Source: Synergistaceae bacterium
GTDB lineage: Bacteria; Synergistota; Synergistia; Synergistales; Synergistaceae
Reading direction: 5' to 3'
Length of the DNA stretch: 15,069 nt
Assembly: GCA_028702015.1 (NCBI GenBank)
Contig: JAQVPO010000004.1
Span: forward strand, 1-15,069
This document shows positions 1-8,771 of the stretch, piece by piece. Below the pieces are notes generated by a model, which saw nothing but the letters and a program-made list of their open reading frames with translations, was not told where the DNA came from and did not search any database. Numbering within the stretch: position 1 is the stretch's first letter; every line of letters starts with the position of its first letter. The position numbers were made by a program, and so were the translations under genes.

Positions 1-1
1 G

Positions 2-943
2 CAATGGTATTGGTGCAGGAGGATTGGCGTCACACTTATCCCAGCAGTCCCCAAAAAGGACAACCATGAACTTAAAAGCATGATGTGTCTTTTCTTTCCT
101 TATGCAGCAGGACTTTCTCTTAACCAGATAAACCCTGTCATAAGCAGGATGTTTGGCTCCTTTCTTGCCGGAGGTTCGATTTCTGTCCTTACTTATGCGG
201 ACAGGGTGCTCCAGCTTCCTCTCGGGCTTTTTGTCATTGCCATTTCGCAGGCTGTGCTTCCCATGCTTTCAAGACAGGATCCTGATGACAGGAAAGAATT
301 CAGGGATTTTATAAGAGATGCGCTCAGATTTGATCTTTTTGTGATTTTACCGGTAGCAGCAGGGCTTTTTGCCCTCTCTCAGGAAGCGGTGCATATACTT
401 TTTTTCAGGGGGGCATTTACCGAATGGGCATGGCATGCCACAGGTACAGCACTTGCAATATATGGCCTCGGCCTTCCTGGAATGGCAAGCAGTACGCTTA
501 TACTCAGGGCAATGTATGCAAGAAGGATGCCAAGGGGGGCAGTCGGAGTGACAGGGGTAACGGTTGCAGTTAACCTGGCTTCGTGTGCAGTATTGATGCC
601 TATGTTTAAATATGCCGGACTTGCCGGTGCAACGGCTGCTGCTTTTACATGTTCAAGCCTGTACGGAGCATGGGCTCTCTCAAGGAATCTTAAGGAGCCT
701 TTGTGTGTTTTTGAAACGAAGTGGATTGTCAAGGTCCTTTTTTCAACGACATTAATGCTGCTGACTATTTATCTTCTTAAAGCATTTGTCTCTTATCCTC
801 TTTCTGCAGCGCTGGCAATCAGGGTACTTTGGCTTGCTGGCATGGTTTTTATTGGAGCAGCTGTCTACTCAATATCTACCGTGCTTCTCCGCTGCCCTGA
901 GTGGCAATGGATAAAGGATGCTATAAAACAGAAAAAGAATTGA
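2..943 (+). CDS. murJ: MurJ, lipid II flippase (3' part; 5' end outside window)
   Basis: This is the C-terminal part of a MurJ/MviN-family membrane protein, which flips lipid II across the inner membrane for peptidoglycan synthesis. The frame is open from base 2 to the TGA at 941-943, giving about 313 residues; family members are usually around 500, so the N-terminal part is missing because of the window edge. A family-typical segment near the start reads GLSLNQINPVISRMFGS, followed by LPLGLFVIAISQAVLPMLS, the pattern around the MurJ central cavity helices. Several hydrophobic segments follow, including two close to the C-terminus, and the protein ends in a basic tail. The ATG at 80 is internal to the family match and is not the real start. 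The first seven or eight codons (QWYWCRR) fit the family less well than what follows. No terminator is seen after the stop, and the next gene begins 98 bases on. Confidence 0.9.
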   Translation, partial: QWYWCRRIGVTLIPAVPKKDNHELKSMMCLFFPYAAGLSLNQINPVISRMFGSFLAGGSISVLTYADRVLQLPLGLFVIAISQAVLPMLSRQDPDDRKEFRDFIRDALRFDLFVILPVAAGLFALSQEAVHILFFRGAFTEWAWHATGTALAIYGLGLPGMASSTLILRAMYARRMPRGAVGVTGVTVAVNLASCAVLMPMFKYAGLAGATAAAFTCSSLYGAWALSRNLKEPLCVFETKWIVKVLFSTTLMLLTIYLLKAFVSYPLSAALAIRVLWLAGMVFIGAAVYSISTVLLRCPEWQWIKDAIKQKKN

Positions 944-1041
944 CGGATCAATGTTATTATTTATACAGTGCCTAGTATTGCCGAAAATATATATTTGATT
1001 TCACACTACACAGTTATTATTATCAGTAAGGAGGGTCAGCG

Positions 1042-1590
1042 GTGAAGCGAAAATCGTTATTTCTTTTGGTCCTTTTATTTGCATTCAGCATAGTTGCATA
1101 TCCGGTTTCTTTGCCGGCAGGAGCAGGTCAAAATGATATCAACACTCTGCTTGAAGAAAGACAGATAGACTGTTGGGTAGAAGGGGAGCTGTTTGGAGAT
1201 CTAATTCTTGGTTCAAGAGGAACGATACAGTTCATATATCTTGATTCAAAATTATCCAAAGCGATCTCGGGTGAACAGGGACTTGCCCCATGGGTTGATG
1301 ATCTCAATCAGTATTTCGGATCACCAGAGACCAAAAAGAAAGTGCTCTTTATTGCTAATCTGGAAGCAAATAAGCCATGGACAGTTGAAGAGGGAAAAAT
1401 CAGCGTTGGAGGCTATTATCTGACCCAAAAGGATGTAATATCTTCAAGCTGGAGAAATCCTTTCGGTACTGTAGATGCAGGTACAAACTGGCAGTTTGCA
1501 TTTGTAGTGCCGCAGGAAAAAGTCAGGCATGGTACAGAAATTATGGTGGGTTATGGAGATGACCTTATAAAATGGAGGGTGCCAAAATAA
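1042..1590 (+). CDS. Putative secreted protein of unknown function
   Basis: I do not recognise this 182-residue protein. It starts with GTG at 1042, seven bases after a strong Shine-Dalgarno (TAAGGAGGG, 1026-1034). The N-terminus is a clear export signal: MKRK, then a hydrophobic stretch at about residues 5-24, then a likely signal peptidase I region around PAGAG (26-30). There is no lipobox cysteine; the only Cys is residue 44. The mature part, about 150 residues, has no further membrane segment and many aromatic residues (ten Trp and Tyr). Short hydrophobic runs alternate with polar ones (TIQFIYLDS, KVLFIANLEA, WQFAFVVPQE), suggesting a mostly beta fold in the periplasm or cell envelope. 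Its position between murJ and a zinc-ribbon/tsaD pair does not reveal a role, although an envelope function would suit the murJ neighbour. The TAA stop is followed at once by the next ATG, so the two are probably co-translated. Confidence 0.75.
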   Translation: MKRKSLFLLVLLFAFSIVAYPVSLPAGAGQNDINTLLEERQIDCWVEGELFGDLILGSRGTIQFIYLDSKLSKAISGEQGLAPWVDDLNQYFGSPETKKKVLFIANLEANKPWTVEEGKISVGGYYLTQKDVISSSWRNPFGTVDAGTNWQFAFVVPQEKVRHGTEIMVGYGDDLIKWRVPK

Positions 1591-1767
1591 ATGCACAGGT
1601 ATAAATGCGCTTCATGCGGACATATTTTTTCCGAGGATATTTGGGCTGAAAAGTGTCCGAAGTGCAGATCAAGGATACTGATACATATAGAGGGACAGCC
1701 TAAAAAAAGCGGCACATGCAGCTGCAAGGGCGGGAACTGTTCGTCGTGCGCCGGGAAGTGCCGATGA
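1591..1767 (+). CDS. Small zinc-ribbon protein with cysteine-rich tail (58 aa)
   Basis: This short reading frame begins with ATG directly after the preceding TAA and ends at TGA 1765-1767. A Shine-Dalgarno GGAGGG (1574-1579) lies 11 bases upstream. The N-terminal half is a textbook zinc ribbon: CASC at residues 6-9 and CPKC at 22-25, beginning MHRYKCASCGHIF, which resembles FmdB/rubredoxin-like treble-cleft proteins. The C-terminal tail packs five more cysteines into 15 residues (43, 45, 50, 53 and 57; CSCKGGNCSSCAGKC), so nine of 58 residues are Cys. The ribbon should hold one Zn or Fe; the tail could bind a second metal or act as a thiol sensor, which is inference. Its stop overlaps the tsaD start (ATGATG, 1764-1769), suggesting translational coupling. 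The density of paired cysteines and the tight packing argue that the gene is real. The exact function is unknown. Confidence 0.8.
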   Translation: MHRYKCASCGHIFSEDIWAEKCPKCRSRILIHIEGQPKKSGTCSCKGGNCSSCAGKCR

Positions 1768-2795
1768 TGTCTGCAGCGAAAGAACTTATAACCCTTGGAA
1801 TTGAGACAAGCTGTGATGATACGGCCCTTGCTCTACTGAAGGGGAGAAATGATATATTGTCTTCAGTTATATCCAGTCAGATAGAATCTCACTCCGAATA
1901 CGGGGGAGTCGTCCCTGAACTGGCATCAAGGATGCACCAGGAAATGATCATTCCTCTTCTTGAAGATGTAATTGACAGCTCAGGAATAAATGATCCTGCT
2001 GAAGATATCGACCTCATAGCTGTTACTGCGGGGCCGGGGCTTATAGGCTCCCTTCTCGTCGGTGTGATGACTGCCAAGGCCCTATCTCAGGCATGGAAAA
2101 CACCAATAATAGGTGTCAACCATCTTGAGGGACATATTTTTGCAAATATTGCCGTGAACAGGGAGCTCTCTCCTCCTTTTATATCTGCAGTAGTCTCCGG
2201 AGGTCACACAGAGATCATCTTGGTCAAAGATCTGGGAGAATACGAACTGCTGGGTTCAACAAGAGACGATGCTGCAGGTGAAGCATACGATAAGATAGCA
2301 AAAATGATGGGGCTAGGATATCCGGGAGGTCCGGTCATTGACAGGCTGGCATCCAGGGGAGATCCTAAGAGCTATTTGCTGCCTACGCCGCTGTCATCAA
2401 CTGGAAAAGTAGAGTTTAGTTTCAGCGGGCTGAAGACAGCAGCGGCCAACATAATAAGAAACTCGGCCAAAACAGGGATTTCGTTGAAAAAGGAAGATAT
2501 ATGCGCTTCTTTTCAAAAAGCGGTCATAGAGTCCCTTTTATGTAAAATAAAACTTGCTATGGAAATGACTGGGATAAAAAGACTGACCCTATCAGGCGGT
2601 GTTGCCTCAAATTCCGGACTTCGCAGAGAACTGAGAGAGATGGCAGAAGAGGAAAATTGGGAGTTATTCCTCCCCTCTCCTGATATGTGTACAGATAATG
2701 CTGTGATGATAGCTTCTGCAGGAATTGACTCATTTCTCAGGGGCAACAGGTCGGATCTTTTGCTCTCGCCTGACCCTTCATGGGAGATATGGTAG
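1764..2795 (+). CDS. tsaD: TsaD, tRNA t6A37 threonylcarbamoyltransferase subunit
   Basis: TsaD (also called Gcp/YgjD) transfers the threonylcarbamoyl group to A37 of ANN-decoding tRNAs, working with TsaB and TsaE in the cytoplasm. From the ATG at 1764 the protein has 343 residues, close to the usual length. Family motifs in order are LGIETSCDDT (11-20), the metal-binding NHLEGH with His120 and His124, SGGHTE (145-150), DDAAGEAYDKIAKMMGLGYP (168-187), FSFSGLKTA (218-226), SGGVASNSGLR (277-287) and CTDNAVMIA with the metal-ligand Asp311. An ATG at 1716 would add 16 residues lying inside the zinc-ribbon gene and has no Shine-Dalgarno. The chosen start overlaps the upstream TGA, with GGGAAG at 1753-1758; ATG 1767 is equally possible. 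The partners tsaB, tsaC and tsaE are not in the window. It probably ends the operon, since a 350-base stretch without a gene follows. Confidence 0.96.
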   Translation: MMSAAKELITLGIETSCDDTALALLKGRNDILSSVISSQIESHSEYGGVVPELASRMHQEMIIPLLEDVIDSSGINDPAEDIDLIAVTAGPGLIGSLLVGVMTAKALSQAWKTPIIGVNHLEGHIFANIAVNRELSPPFISAVVSGGHTEIILVKDLGEYELLGSTRDDAAGEAYDKIAKMMGLGYPGGPVIDRLASRGDPKSYLLPTPLSSTGKVEFSFSGLKTAAANIIRNSAKTGISLKKEDICASFQKAVIESLLCKIKLAMEMTGIKRLTLSGGVASNSGLRRELREMAEEENWELFLPSPDMCTDNAVMIASAGIDSFLRGNRSDLLLSPDPSWEIW

Positions 2796-3037
2796 GAGAT
2801 TTTTCTCAAGCCTGACATCCATTGAGTGATATTTCCGTATTTAAAAATATTATATTTGTTGTATGAATGCAGCTGTAAAAGGTGCTTTGGCTCTTTTTAA
2901 TATATCCGTAAGACGTTGCTTTGTCTGCATAAATTACGTAAGATAAATAAAAGTCAAAGTATGTTTAAAAAGAGAAGAAAGAGCAAGATAGGCAGGTATA
3001 ATTGCCCAAAATAAGATATATTTACCTATAGCTGTAT
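2796..3037. other. AT-rich stretch without a gene, before the groESL control region
   Basis: This is the first 240 or so bases of the 350-base gap between tsaD and groES. It is AT-rich and has no convincing reading frame on either strand. A weak hairpin (AAAG-GTG-CTTT near 2878-2888, followed by CTTTTTAA) could end the tsaD transcript but is too short to call. A TATAAT at 2997-3002 has no matching -35 element. Nothing else is visible. Confidence 0.5.
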
Positions 3038-3066
3038 TTGAGAAAAACCTTCTCTCTTATTAAACT
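3038..3066 (+). promoter_or_regulatory. Predicted sigma70-type promoter of groESL
   Basis: TTGAGA (3038-3043, five of six to consensus) is followed by a 17-base spacer and TAAACT (3061-3066, four of six). The predicted transcript start near 3073 lies about ten bases before the CIRCE element, the usual arrangement for HrcA-repressed groESL promoters. The call is by pattern only. Confidence 0.5.
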
Positions 3067-3082
3067 TTCATTCGAAAAGAAG

Positions 3083-3109
3083 TTAGCACTCAGTTAAAGC
3101 GAGTGCTAA
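3083..3109. promoter_or_regulatory. CIRCE operator (HrcA binding site)
   Basis: The sequence is TTAGCACTC, nine bases, then GAGTGCTAA: an exact match in both arms and spacing to the CIRCE inverted repeat bound by the heat-shock repressor HrcA. It lies 36 bases upstream of the groES start, in the predicted 5' untranslated region. HrcA, matured by GroESL, would repress this operon at normal temperature. hrcA itself is not in the window. Confidence 0.97.
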
Positions 3110-3145
3110 CATCAAAAACAAAACATCAGCAGGAGGGGTTATTTT

Positions 3146-3436
3146 ATGAAACTTAAGCCACTTGGAGACAGAATAGTTGTTAAAGCCGCACCTCATGAAG
3201 AAAAGACAAAAGGCGGACTGGTTCTTCCTGAGACAGTTAAAGAGAAGCCGGTAGAGGGGATCGTAGTTGCTGTAGGCGAGGGTAAAGTGCTTGAGAACGG
3301 CAGCCGTCAGGCCATGGATGTAAAAGTGGATGACAAGATCATATACAGCAAGTACTCCGGCACAGAAGTCAAGCTCGATGGCGAGGAATTCCTCATTCTG
3401 AGCGAAAGAGACGTTCTGGCAGTAGTAACGAAGTAA
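3146..3436 (+). CDS. groES: GroES, 10 kDa co-chaperonin
   Basis: GroES forms the seven-membered lid of the GroEL folding chamber in the cytoplasm. The protein has 96 residues, the normal length. It opens with the typical [11 protein letters not shown] (3-13), followed by the mobile loop that contacts GroEL (about 17-34, with the hydrophobic anchor GGLVLPE). [12 protein letters not shown] (36-47) is the usual beta-barrel segment and [15 protein letters not shown] (80-94) the usual end. The start ATG has a strong Shine-Dalgarno AGGAGGGG (3131-3138), seven bases upstream. Two in-phase stops (TAATAA) end the gene. It is the first gene of the CIRCE-controlled groESL pair; groEL begins 45 bases later with no terminator between. 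Confidence 0.98.
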   Translation: MKLKPLGDRIVVKAAPHEEKTKGGLVLPETVKEKPVEGIVVAVGEGKVLENGSRQAMDVKVDDKIIYSKYSGTEVKLDGEEFLILSERDVLAVVTK

Positions 3437-3439
3437 TAA

Positions 3440-5137
<1,698 letters not shown>

Positions 5138-5167
5138 TACCGGCAATATACGACAAGCCAGGAATGC

Positions 5168-5201
5168 AGACAGACGGGGGATACCCCGTCTGTCTTTTTT
5201 T
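5168..5201 (+). terminator. Intrinsic terminator of groESL
   Basis: A perfect 12-base-pair stem (AGACAGACGGGG at 5168-5179 against CCCCGTCTGTCT at 5184-5195) with loop GATA is followed by seven T residues (5195-5201). It sits 30 bases after the groEL stop and separates groESL from guaA. Confidence 0.95.
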
Positions 5202-5294
5202 GCTTCTATGAAAAATAGAGAGTGGAAATCAAGGCTTCTTTATGTCATACTTACTAACGTGCAAAGTGTATGTCAGTGAAAGGGCAGGTTTTGA

Positions 5295-6839
5295 ATGAAT
5301 AACAAAGAGAACAAGATCCTCATACTAGATTGCGGTTCCCAGTATACACAGCTCATTGCCAGGAGAGTAAGAGAGCTTGGTGTTTTCAGTGAGATACTTT
5401 TCTGGGATTCTCCGACAGAAAAAATTGAAGCGACTTCCCCGTCTGGAATCATCATCTCAGGCGGCCCAAGAAGTGTCCTTGACAGTGATGCTCCATCAGT
5501 GTCCATGCACATACTCCAGTCTGATACGCCTGTGCTTGGTATATGTTACGGGATGCAGCTTCTGGCTCATCAGTTCGGGGGACGGGTGAAACGTGGAGAA
5601 GCTGCGGAATATGGCAGAGCTAGGGTAAAACTTTCATCTGATGCACCTCTCTTCGGGCGCATTGGAGAAGAGAAGGAACTGCAGGTATGGATGAGCCACT
5701 GGGACCAGGTCACAGAACTTCCTTCTGGTTTTTCTGCCGCTGCCTGGAGTGAAAACGGTTCGCTTGCAGCCTTTCATTCATCTGATAGCAGGATCAACGC
5801 GCTCCAGTTCCACCCCGAAGTTGTTCATACACCAAGAGGAAGCGATATCCTTTCTGCCTTTATATTTGACATTTGCGGCTGCGTGGCCGACTGGGATCTC
5901 GGCATGGGATGGATAGACAGAGAGATAGATAAAATCAGGGAAAAAGTCGGAACAGGGAAGGTCATATGCGGACTTTCCGGAGGAGTCGATTCAACTGTCT
6001 CTGCAGTTATAACATCAAAAGCAGTCGGAGATAATCTCCACTGTATTTTTGTTGACCACGGACTGCTCAGGAAGAATGAATCAGATAATGTAATGGAAAC
6101 ATATCGCTCTCTCAGTCTGAATGTTCACAGGGTCGATGCTGAAGAGAGGTTCCTTTCTGCGCTTGCCGGTGTTACTGAGCCTGAAAAAAAGAGAAAGATA
6201 ATCGGCGAGCTCTTTATAAGAGTCTTTGAAGAGGAAGCCCGCAGACTCGGAGGGTCGGACTGGCTCCTCCAGGGAACTATATATCCTGACGTGGTCGAGA
6301 GCGGCCACGGCGGAGGAAATGTGATCAAGAGCCACCACAATGTCGGAGGTCTGCCTGATGATATGAAAATGCAGCTTCTGGAGCCTCTGAGGGATCTTTT
6401 TAAGGACGAAGTCAGAGAGGTAGGGAAAGTGCTCGGTATAGAGCCGCATTTTCTTGAAAGACATCCTTTTCCTGGTCCTGGCCTCGCAGTCAGATGCCTT
6501 GGTGAGCTGAAGAAGGAAAGACTTGATGTCCTCAGGGAAGCTGATGCTATTTTTATCGAAGAGATAAAAAAATTCGGTCTCTACAATGATATCTGGCAGG
6601 CATTCTGTGCGCTTCTGCCGATCAGGAGCGTAGGTGTCGTAGGAGATGTCAGGACATACGGAGAAACGGCCGTACTGAGGGCAGTCTCATCGCTTGATGC
6701 TATGACAGCTGAGTGGGTACATCTTCCATACGAACTTCTCGATACTGTAAGCAGAAGGATATGCAACGAAGTGCCCGCTATCAACAGAGTAGTACTTGAT
6801 GTCACAAGCAAGCCGCCTGCAACGATAGAGTGGGAGTAG
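5295..6839 (+). CDS. guaA: GuaA, glutamine-hydrolysing GMP synthetase
   Basis: This enzyme converts XMP, ATP and glutamine to GMP, the last step of guanine nucleotide synthesis. It has 514 residues, the normal two-domain length. The N-terminal class I amidotransferase domain carries the nucleophile Cys84 in GICYGMQLL and the partner His173 and Glu175 in QFHPEV. The ATP-pyrophosphatase domain begins near 205 with the P-loop SGGVDS (228-233) and contains FVDHGLLR and LLQGTIYPDVVES. The C-terminal dimerisation domain holds HPFPGPGLAVR and ends with VTSKPPATIEWE, which closes the XMP site in this family. The start ATG has only a weak Shine-Dalgarno (AGGGCAGG, 5281-5288). It lies behind the groEL terminator and so needs its own promoter, which I could not fix with confidence. 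larB follows after 21 bases, suggesting co-transcription. Confidence 0.98.
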   Translation: MNNKENKILILDCGSQYTQLIARRVRELGVFSEILFWDSPTEKIEATSPSGIIISGGPRSVLDSDAPSVSMHILQSDTPVLGICYGMQLLAHQFGGRVKRGEAAEYGRARVKLSSDAPLFGRIGEEKELQVWMSHWDQVTELPSGFSAAAWSENGSLAAFHSSDSRINALQFHPEVVHTPRGSDILSAFIFDICGCVADWDLGMGWIDREIDKIREKVGTGKVICGLSGGVDSTVSAVITSKAVGDNLHCIFVDHGLLRKNESDNVMETYRSLSLNVHRVDAEERFLSALAGVTEPEKKRKIIGELFIRVFEEEARRLGGSDWLLQGTIYPDVVESGHGGGNVIKSHHNVGGLPDDMKMQLLEPLRDLFKDEVREVGKVLGIEPHFLERHPFPGPGLAVRCLGELKKERLDVLREADAIFIEEIKKFGLYNDIWQAFCALLPIRSVGVVGDVRTYGETAVLRAVSSLDAMTAEWVHLPYELLDTVSRRICNEVPAINRVVLDVTSKPPATIEWE

Positions 6840-6860
6840 ATATTATTTGGGGACTGTAAG

Positions 6861-7541
6861 ATGGAAGTAAGGCTTGATACGGACAGAAGCAAAAGGAAAG
6901 GGTTTTCTGAGGTAATTTTCTGCGAGGGGAAGTCGGATAAGCAGCTTCTCAGAATTGCGGAAGAAATAAATGCTCAGAGGCTGGATACAGCCTTCAGCAG
7001 GATGGATGAAACTCAATTTGCTGCGGTATCATCTGTTATCAAAGAATTCAGATATGATCCTGTTTCGCGTGTAGGCAACACTCTTTTTGGAACTATAGAT
7101 AAGAATTCCGCGGAGGTGGCGGTCGTTTCGGCGGGGAGCACAGATGTTCCTGCTGCGGAAGAGGCTGCGCAGATAATAGAGTTTTTCGGTTCAAAAGCCG
7201 AAAGGTTTTATGATGTTGGGGTAGCCGGGATACACCGTCTTTTTAACGTTTTGCCCGATATAAAAAAAGCGGATGTAGTTATTGTGGCGGCAGGTATGGA
7301 CGGTGCACTGCCGAGCGTAGTCTCGGGGCTTGTATCCTCCCTTGTGATCGGACTTCCGACTTCTGTCGGTTATGGTATCGCTGAAAACGGAAAAACGGCA
7401 TTGAGGTCTATGCTCTGTTCATGCAGTCCGGGGCTGGTTGTTGTCAATATTGACAATGGCGTAGGCGCGGCTCTTTCTGCGCTTGCCGCAGTGAAGCCAA
7501 AGCGTGCAGATTTCAGCAATGTCAATCTGCCGGACGAATGA
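6861..7541 (+). CDS. larB: LarB, nickel-pincer cofactor biosynthesis carboxylase/hydrolase
   Basis: LarB carboxylates the pyridinium ring of nicotinic acid adenine dinucleotide and hydrolyses it to the mononucleotide, the first step to the nickel-pincer nucleotide of lactate racemase and related enzymes. The core resembles PurE. Motifs are RKGFSEVIFCEGK (12-24), SAGSTDVPAAEEA (90-102), YDVGVAGIHRL (117-127), VAAGMDGALPSVVSGL (142-157), PTSVGYG (166-172) and CSCSPGLVVVNIDNG (186-200). Cys188 sits where the family has its conserved SC(A/S)PG cysteine. The protein is 226 residues, whereas LarB proteins are usually nearer 250. The missing part is an N-terminal helical stretch before the VRLDTDR segment, and the frame upstream runs straight into the guaA stop, so no extension exists. 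A GGGGA (6849-6853) serves as a weak Shine-Dalgarno. Its partners larC and larE are absent from the window. Confidence 0.9.
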   Translation: MEVRLDTDRSKRKGFSEVIFCEGKSDKQLLRIAEEINAQRLDTAFSRMDETQFAAVSSVIKEFRYDPVSRVGNTLFGTIDKNSAEVAVVSAGSTDVPAAEEAAQIIEFFGSKAERFYDVGVAGIHRLFNVLPDIKKADVVIVAAGMDGALPSVVSGLVSSLVIGLPTSVGYGIAENGKTALRSMLCSCSPGLVVVNIDNGVGAALSALAAVKPKRADFSNVNLPDE

Positions 7542-7556
7542 CAGTATAATTGCCCT

Positions 7557-7576
7557 TAGTCAGTAAATAGTCAGTA
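7557..7576 (+). repeat. Tandem pair of TAGTCAGTA, 11-base period
   Basis: TAGTCAGTA occurs at 7557-7565 and again at 7568-7576, so the copies lie about one helical turn apart. They are in the 99-base gap between larB and the AI-2E-type gene, just after a TATAAT at 7545-7550. The pair could be a regulator site or chance; nothing further supports a role. Confidence 0.4.
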
Positions 7577-7640
7577 TGAAAATAGTAATCTTGAACGGGC
7601 TGTATGTTGCCGCCTGTTTGCGGGATCGGGGGCATAAGCA

Positions 7641-8744
7641 TTGCAGGATGAACGTTATCTTAAGATGTCCAATAAGATCAGGGAGAGCGTAATACCTTTT
7701 GCAGCGCTCCTTGTATTGTTTCTCTTTCTTTCCTGGCTTATAGTTTCACCGCTTGGCAGGCCGCTCCTGTGGTCTGTCGTCTTATCTTATTTTGCATATC
7801 CTATCTACAAATATCTTCACTCCAGTTTCTTTTCAGGCAGACTTACCAATATCGCCGCAGGAATAACCACACTTGCAATAATCGTATTTATGCTGATCCC
7901 GATGCTTTTCTTCGGACTCTTTCTGGTTAAGGAATTTTTGAGAGTATATGATGCCGTTATGCAGAGCGGAGTACTTACAGGCTCATATGCCGAGATACTT
8001 CAAAAGCTCCACGAAGTGCCGCTGCTCGGAAAACTCCTTTCTAAGCTTAACTTTGTAAGCGGATTCCCGATATTCGAGTCTATCATAGGAAGCAGCATAA
8101 ACTGGCTCACAGGTATTGTCAGAGTTATTTCAAGGGAAATACTCGGCAATGCGTTTAAAATTTTTTATCTCCTTGCCGTGGTGACTGTTTCATCTTTCTT
8201 TATAGTAAGAGACGGACACCTTATACTTCAGTACGTTAAGGATATAATGCCTCTGACTGAGCCTGAAAGGGAAACCATAATAGAAAGATCGGCAAAGATG
8301 CTCAGGGCGGTTGTTTATGGCATAGTTGTAACAGCAGCCATACAGGGGACTCTCGGCGGACTGGGATGGTGGTTTGTGGGGCTGGGCCATCCGGTACTCT
8401 TCGGCTTTTTTATGTTCATAACAGGTATGATACCTTTTGTAGGTACTCCTGTAATATGGGTCCCAGGTGCTTTGAGCCTCTTTATAAACGGAGATTACAG
8501 CGGCGGACTTATGCTGCTTGGATGGGGCATAGGAGCCGTCAGCATGGTTGACAATTTTATCCGTCCGATTTTCATCTCCGGAGAGAGTAAAATACACATG
8601 CTTGTAATATTTGTAGGGATATTTGGAGGCCTTTTCAACTGGGGCTTCCTCGGCCTTTTTATAGGTCCCCTCATTCTTTCGCTAGGGATCTTCCTTCTTG
8701 ATCTATATCGGGCTATTGTTTCAGAAAAATTCAAAGCAGACTGA
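7641..8744 (+). CDS. AI-2E/PerM-family membrane transporter
   Basis: This is a polytopic inner-membrane protein of the AI-2E transporter (PerM/YdiK/TqsA) family; the transported substrate cannot be told from sequence, as members include autoinducer-2 exporters and Na+/H+ antiporters. It has 367 residues, a normal length. Hydrophobic segments lie at about 17-36, 42-58, 70-98, 170-190, 224-248, 251-280, 284-302 and 318-356, with a soluble, partly amphipathic region at 100-165, as is typical. Family motifs are FITGMIPFVGTPVIW (259-273), VDNFIRPIFISG (303-314) and the closing GFLGLFIGPLILSLG. I chose the TTG start at 7641 because GGGGG (7628-7632) sits eight bases upstream; ATG 7665 would cut eight residues and has no Shine-Dalgarno. 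The next gene follows after 27 bases with a strong ribosome-binding site, so the two may be co-transcribed. Confidence 0.9.
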   Translation: MQDERYLKMSNKIRESVIPFAALLVLFLFLSWLIVSPLGRPLLWSVVLSYFAYPIYKYLHSSFFSGRLTNIAAGITTLAIIVFMLIPMLFFGLFLVKEFLRVYDAVMQSGVLTGSYAEILQKLHEVPLLGKLLSKLNFVSGFPIFESIIGSSINWLTGIVRVISREILGNAFKIFYLLAVVTVSSFFIVRDGHLILQYVKDIMPLTEPERETIIERSAKMLRAVVYGIVVTAAIQGTLGGLGWWFVGLGHPVLFGFFMFITGMIPFVGTPVIWVPGALSLFINGDYSGGLMLLGWGIGAVSMVDNFIRPIFISGESKIHMLVIFVGIFGGLFNWGFLGLFIGPLILSLGIFLLDLYRAIVSEKFKAD

Positions 8745-8771
8745 CAGGGTCGAATTTTTGGAGGTTATGCC

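Noticed and set aside
995..1023. TTGATT and TATTAT with a 17-base spacer before the secreted-protein gene
   Set aside because: The predicted transcript start near 1030 would fall inside the Shine-Dalgarno sequence, leaving no workable ribosome-binding site.
1716..1763. Upstream ATG adding 16 residues to TsaD
   Set aside because: It has no Shine-Dalgarno, lies inside the zinc-ribbon gene, and the extra residues do not resemble the family N-terminus.
2868..2898. Hairpin AAAG-GTG-CTTT followed by CTTTTTAA after tsaD as a terminator
   Set aside because: Only four base pairs in the central stem with mismatched flanks; too weak to call.
5223..5251. TGGAAA and CATACT with a TG-extended -10 as the guaA promoter
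   Set aside because: Both elements match the consensus in only four of six bases; placement is plausible but support is too thin.
7545..7550. Perfect TATAAT after larB as promoter of the transporter gene
   Set aside because: No -35 element at a suitable distance and no extended -10, so a single hexamer in AT-rich DNA is not enough.
7576..7689. A 37-codon frame beginning ATGAAAATAGTA between larB and the transporter
   Set aside because: It lacks a ribosome-binding site, overlaps the transporter start and shows no protein-like pattern.
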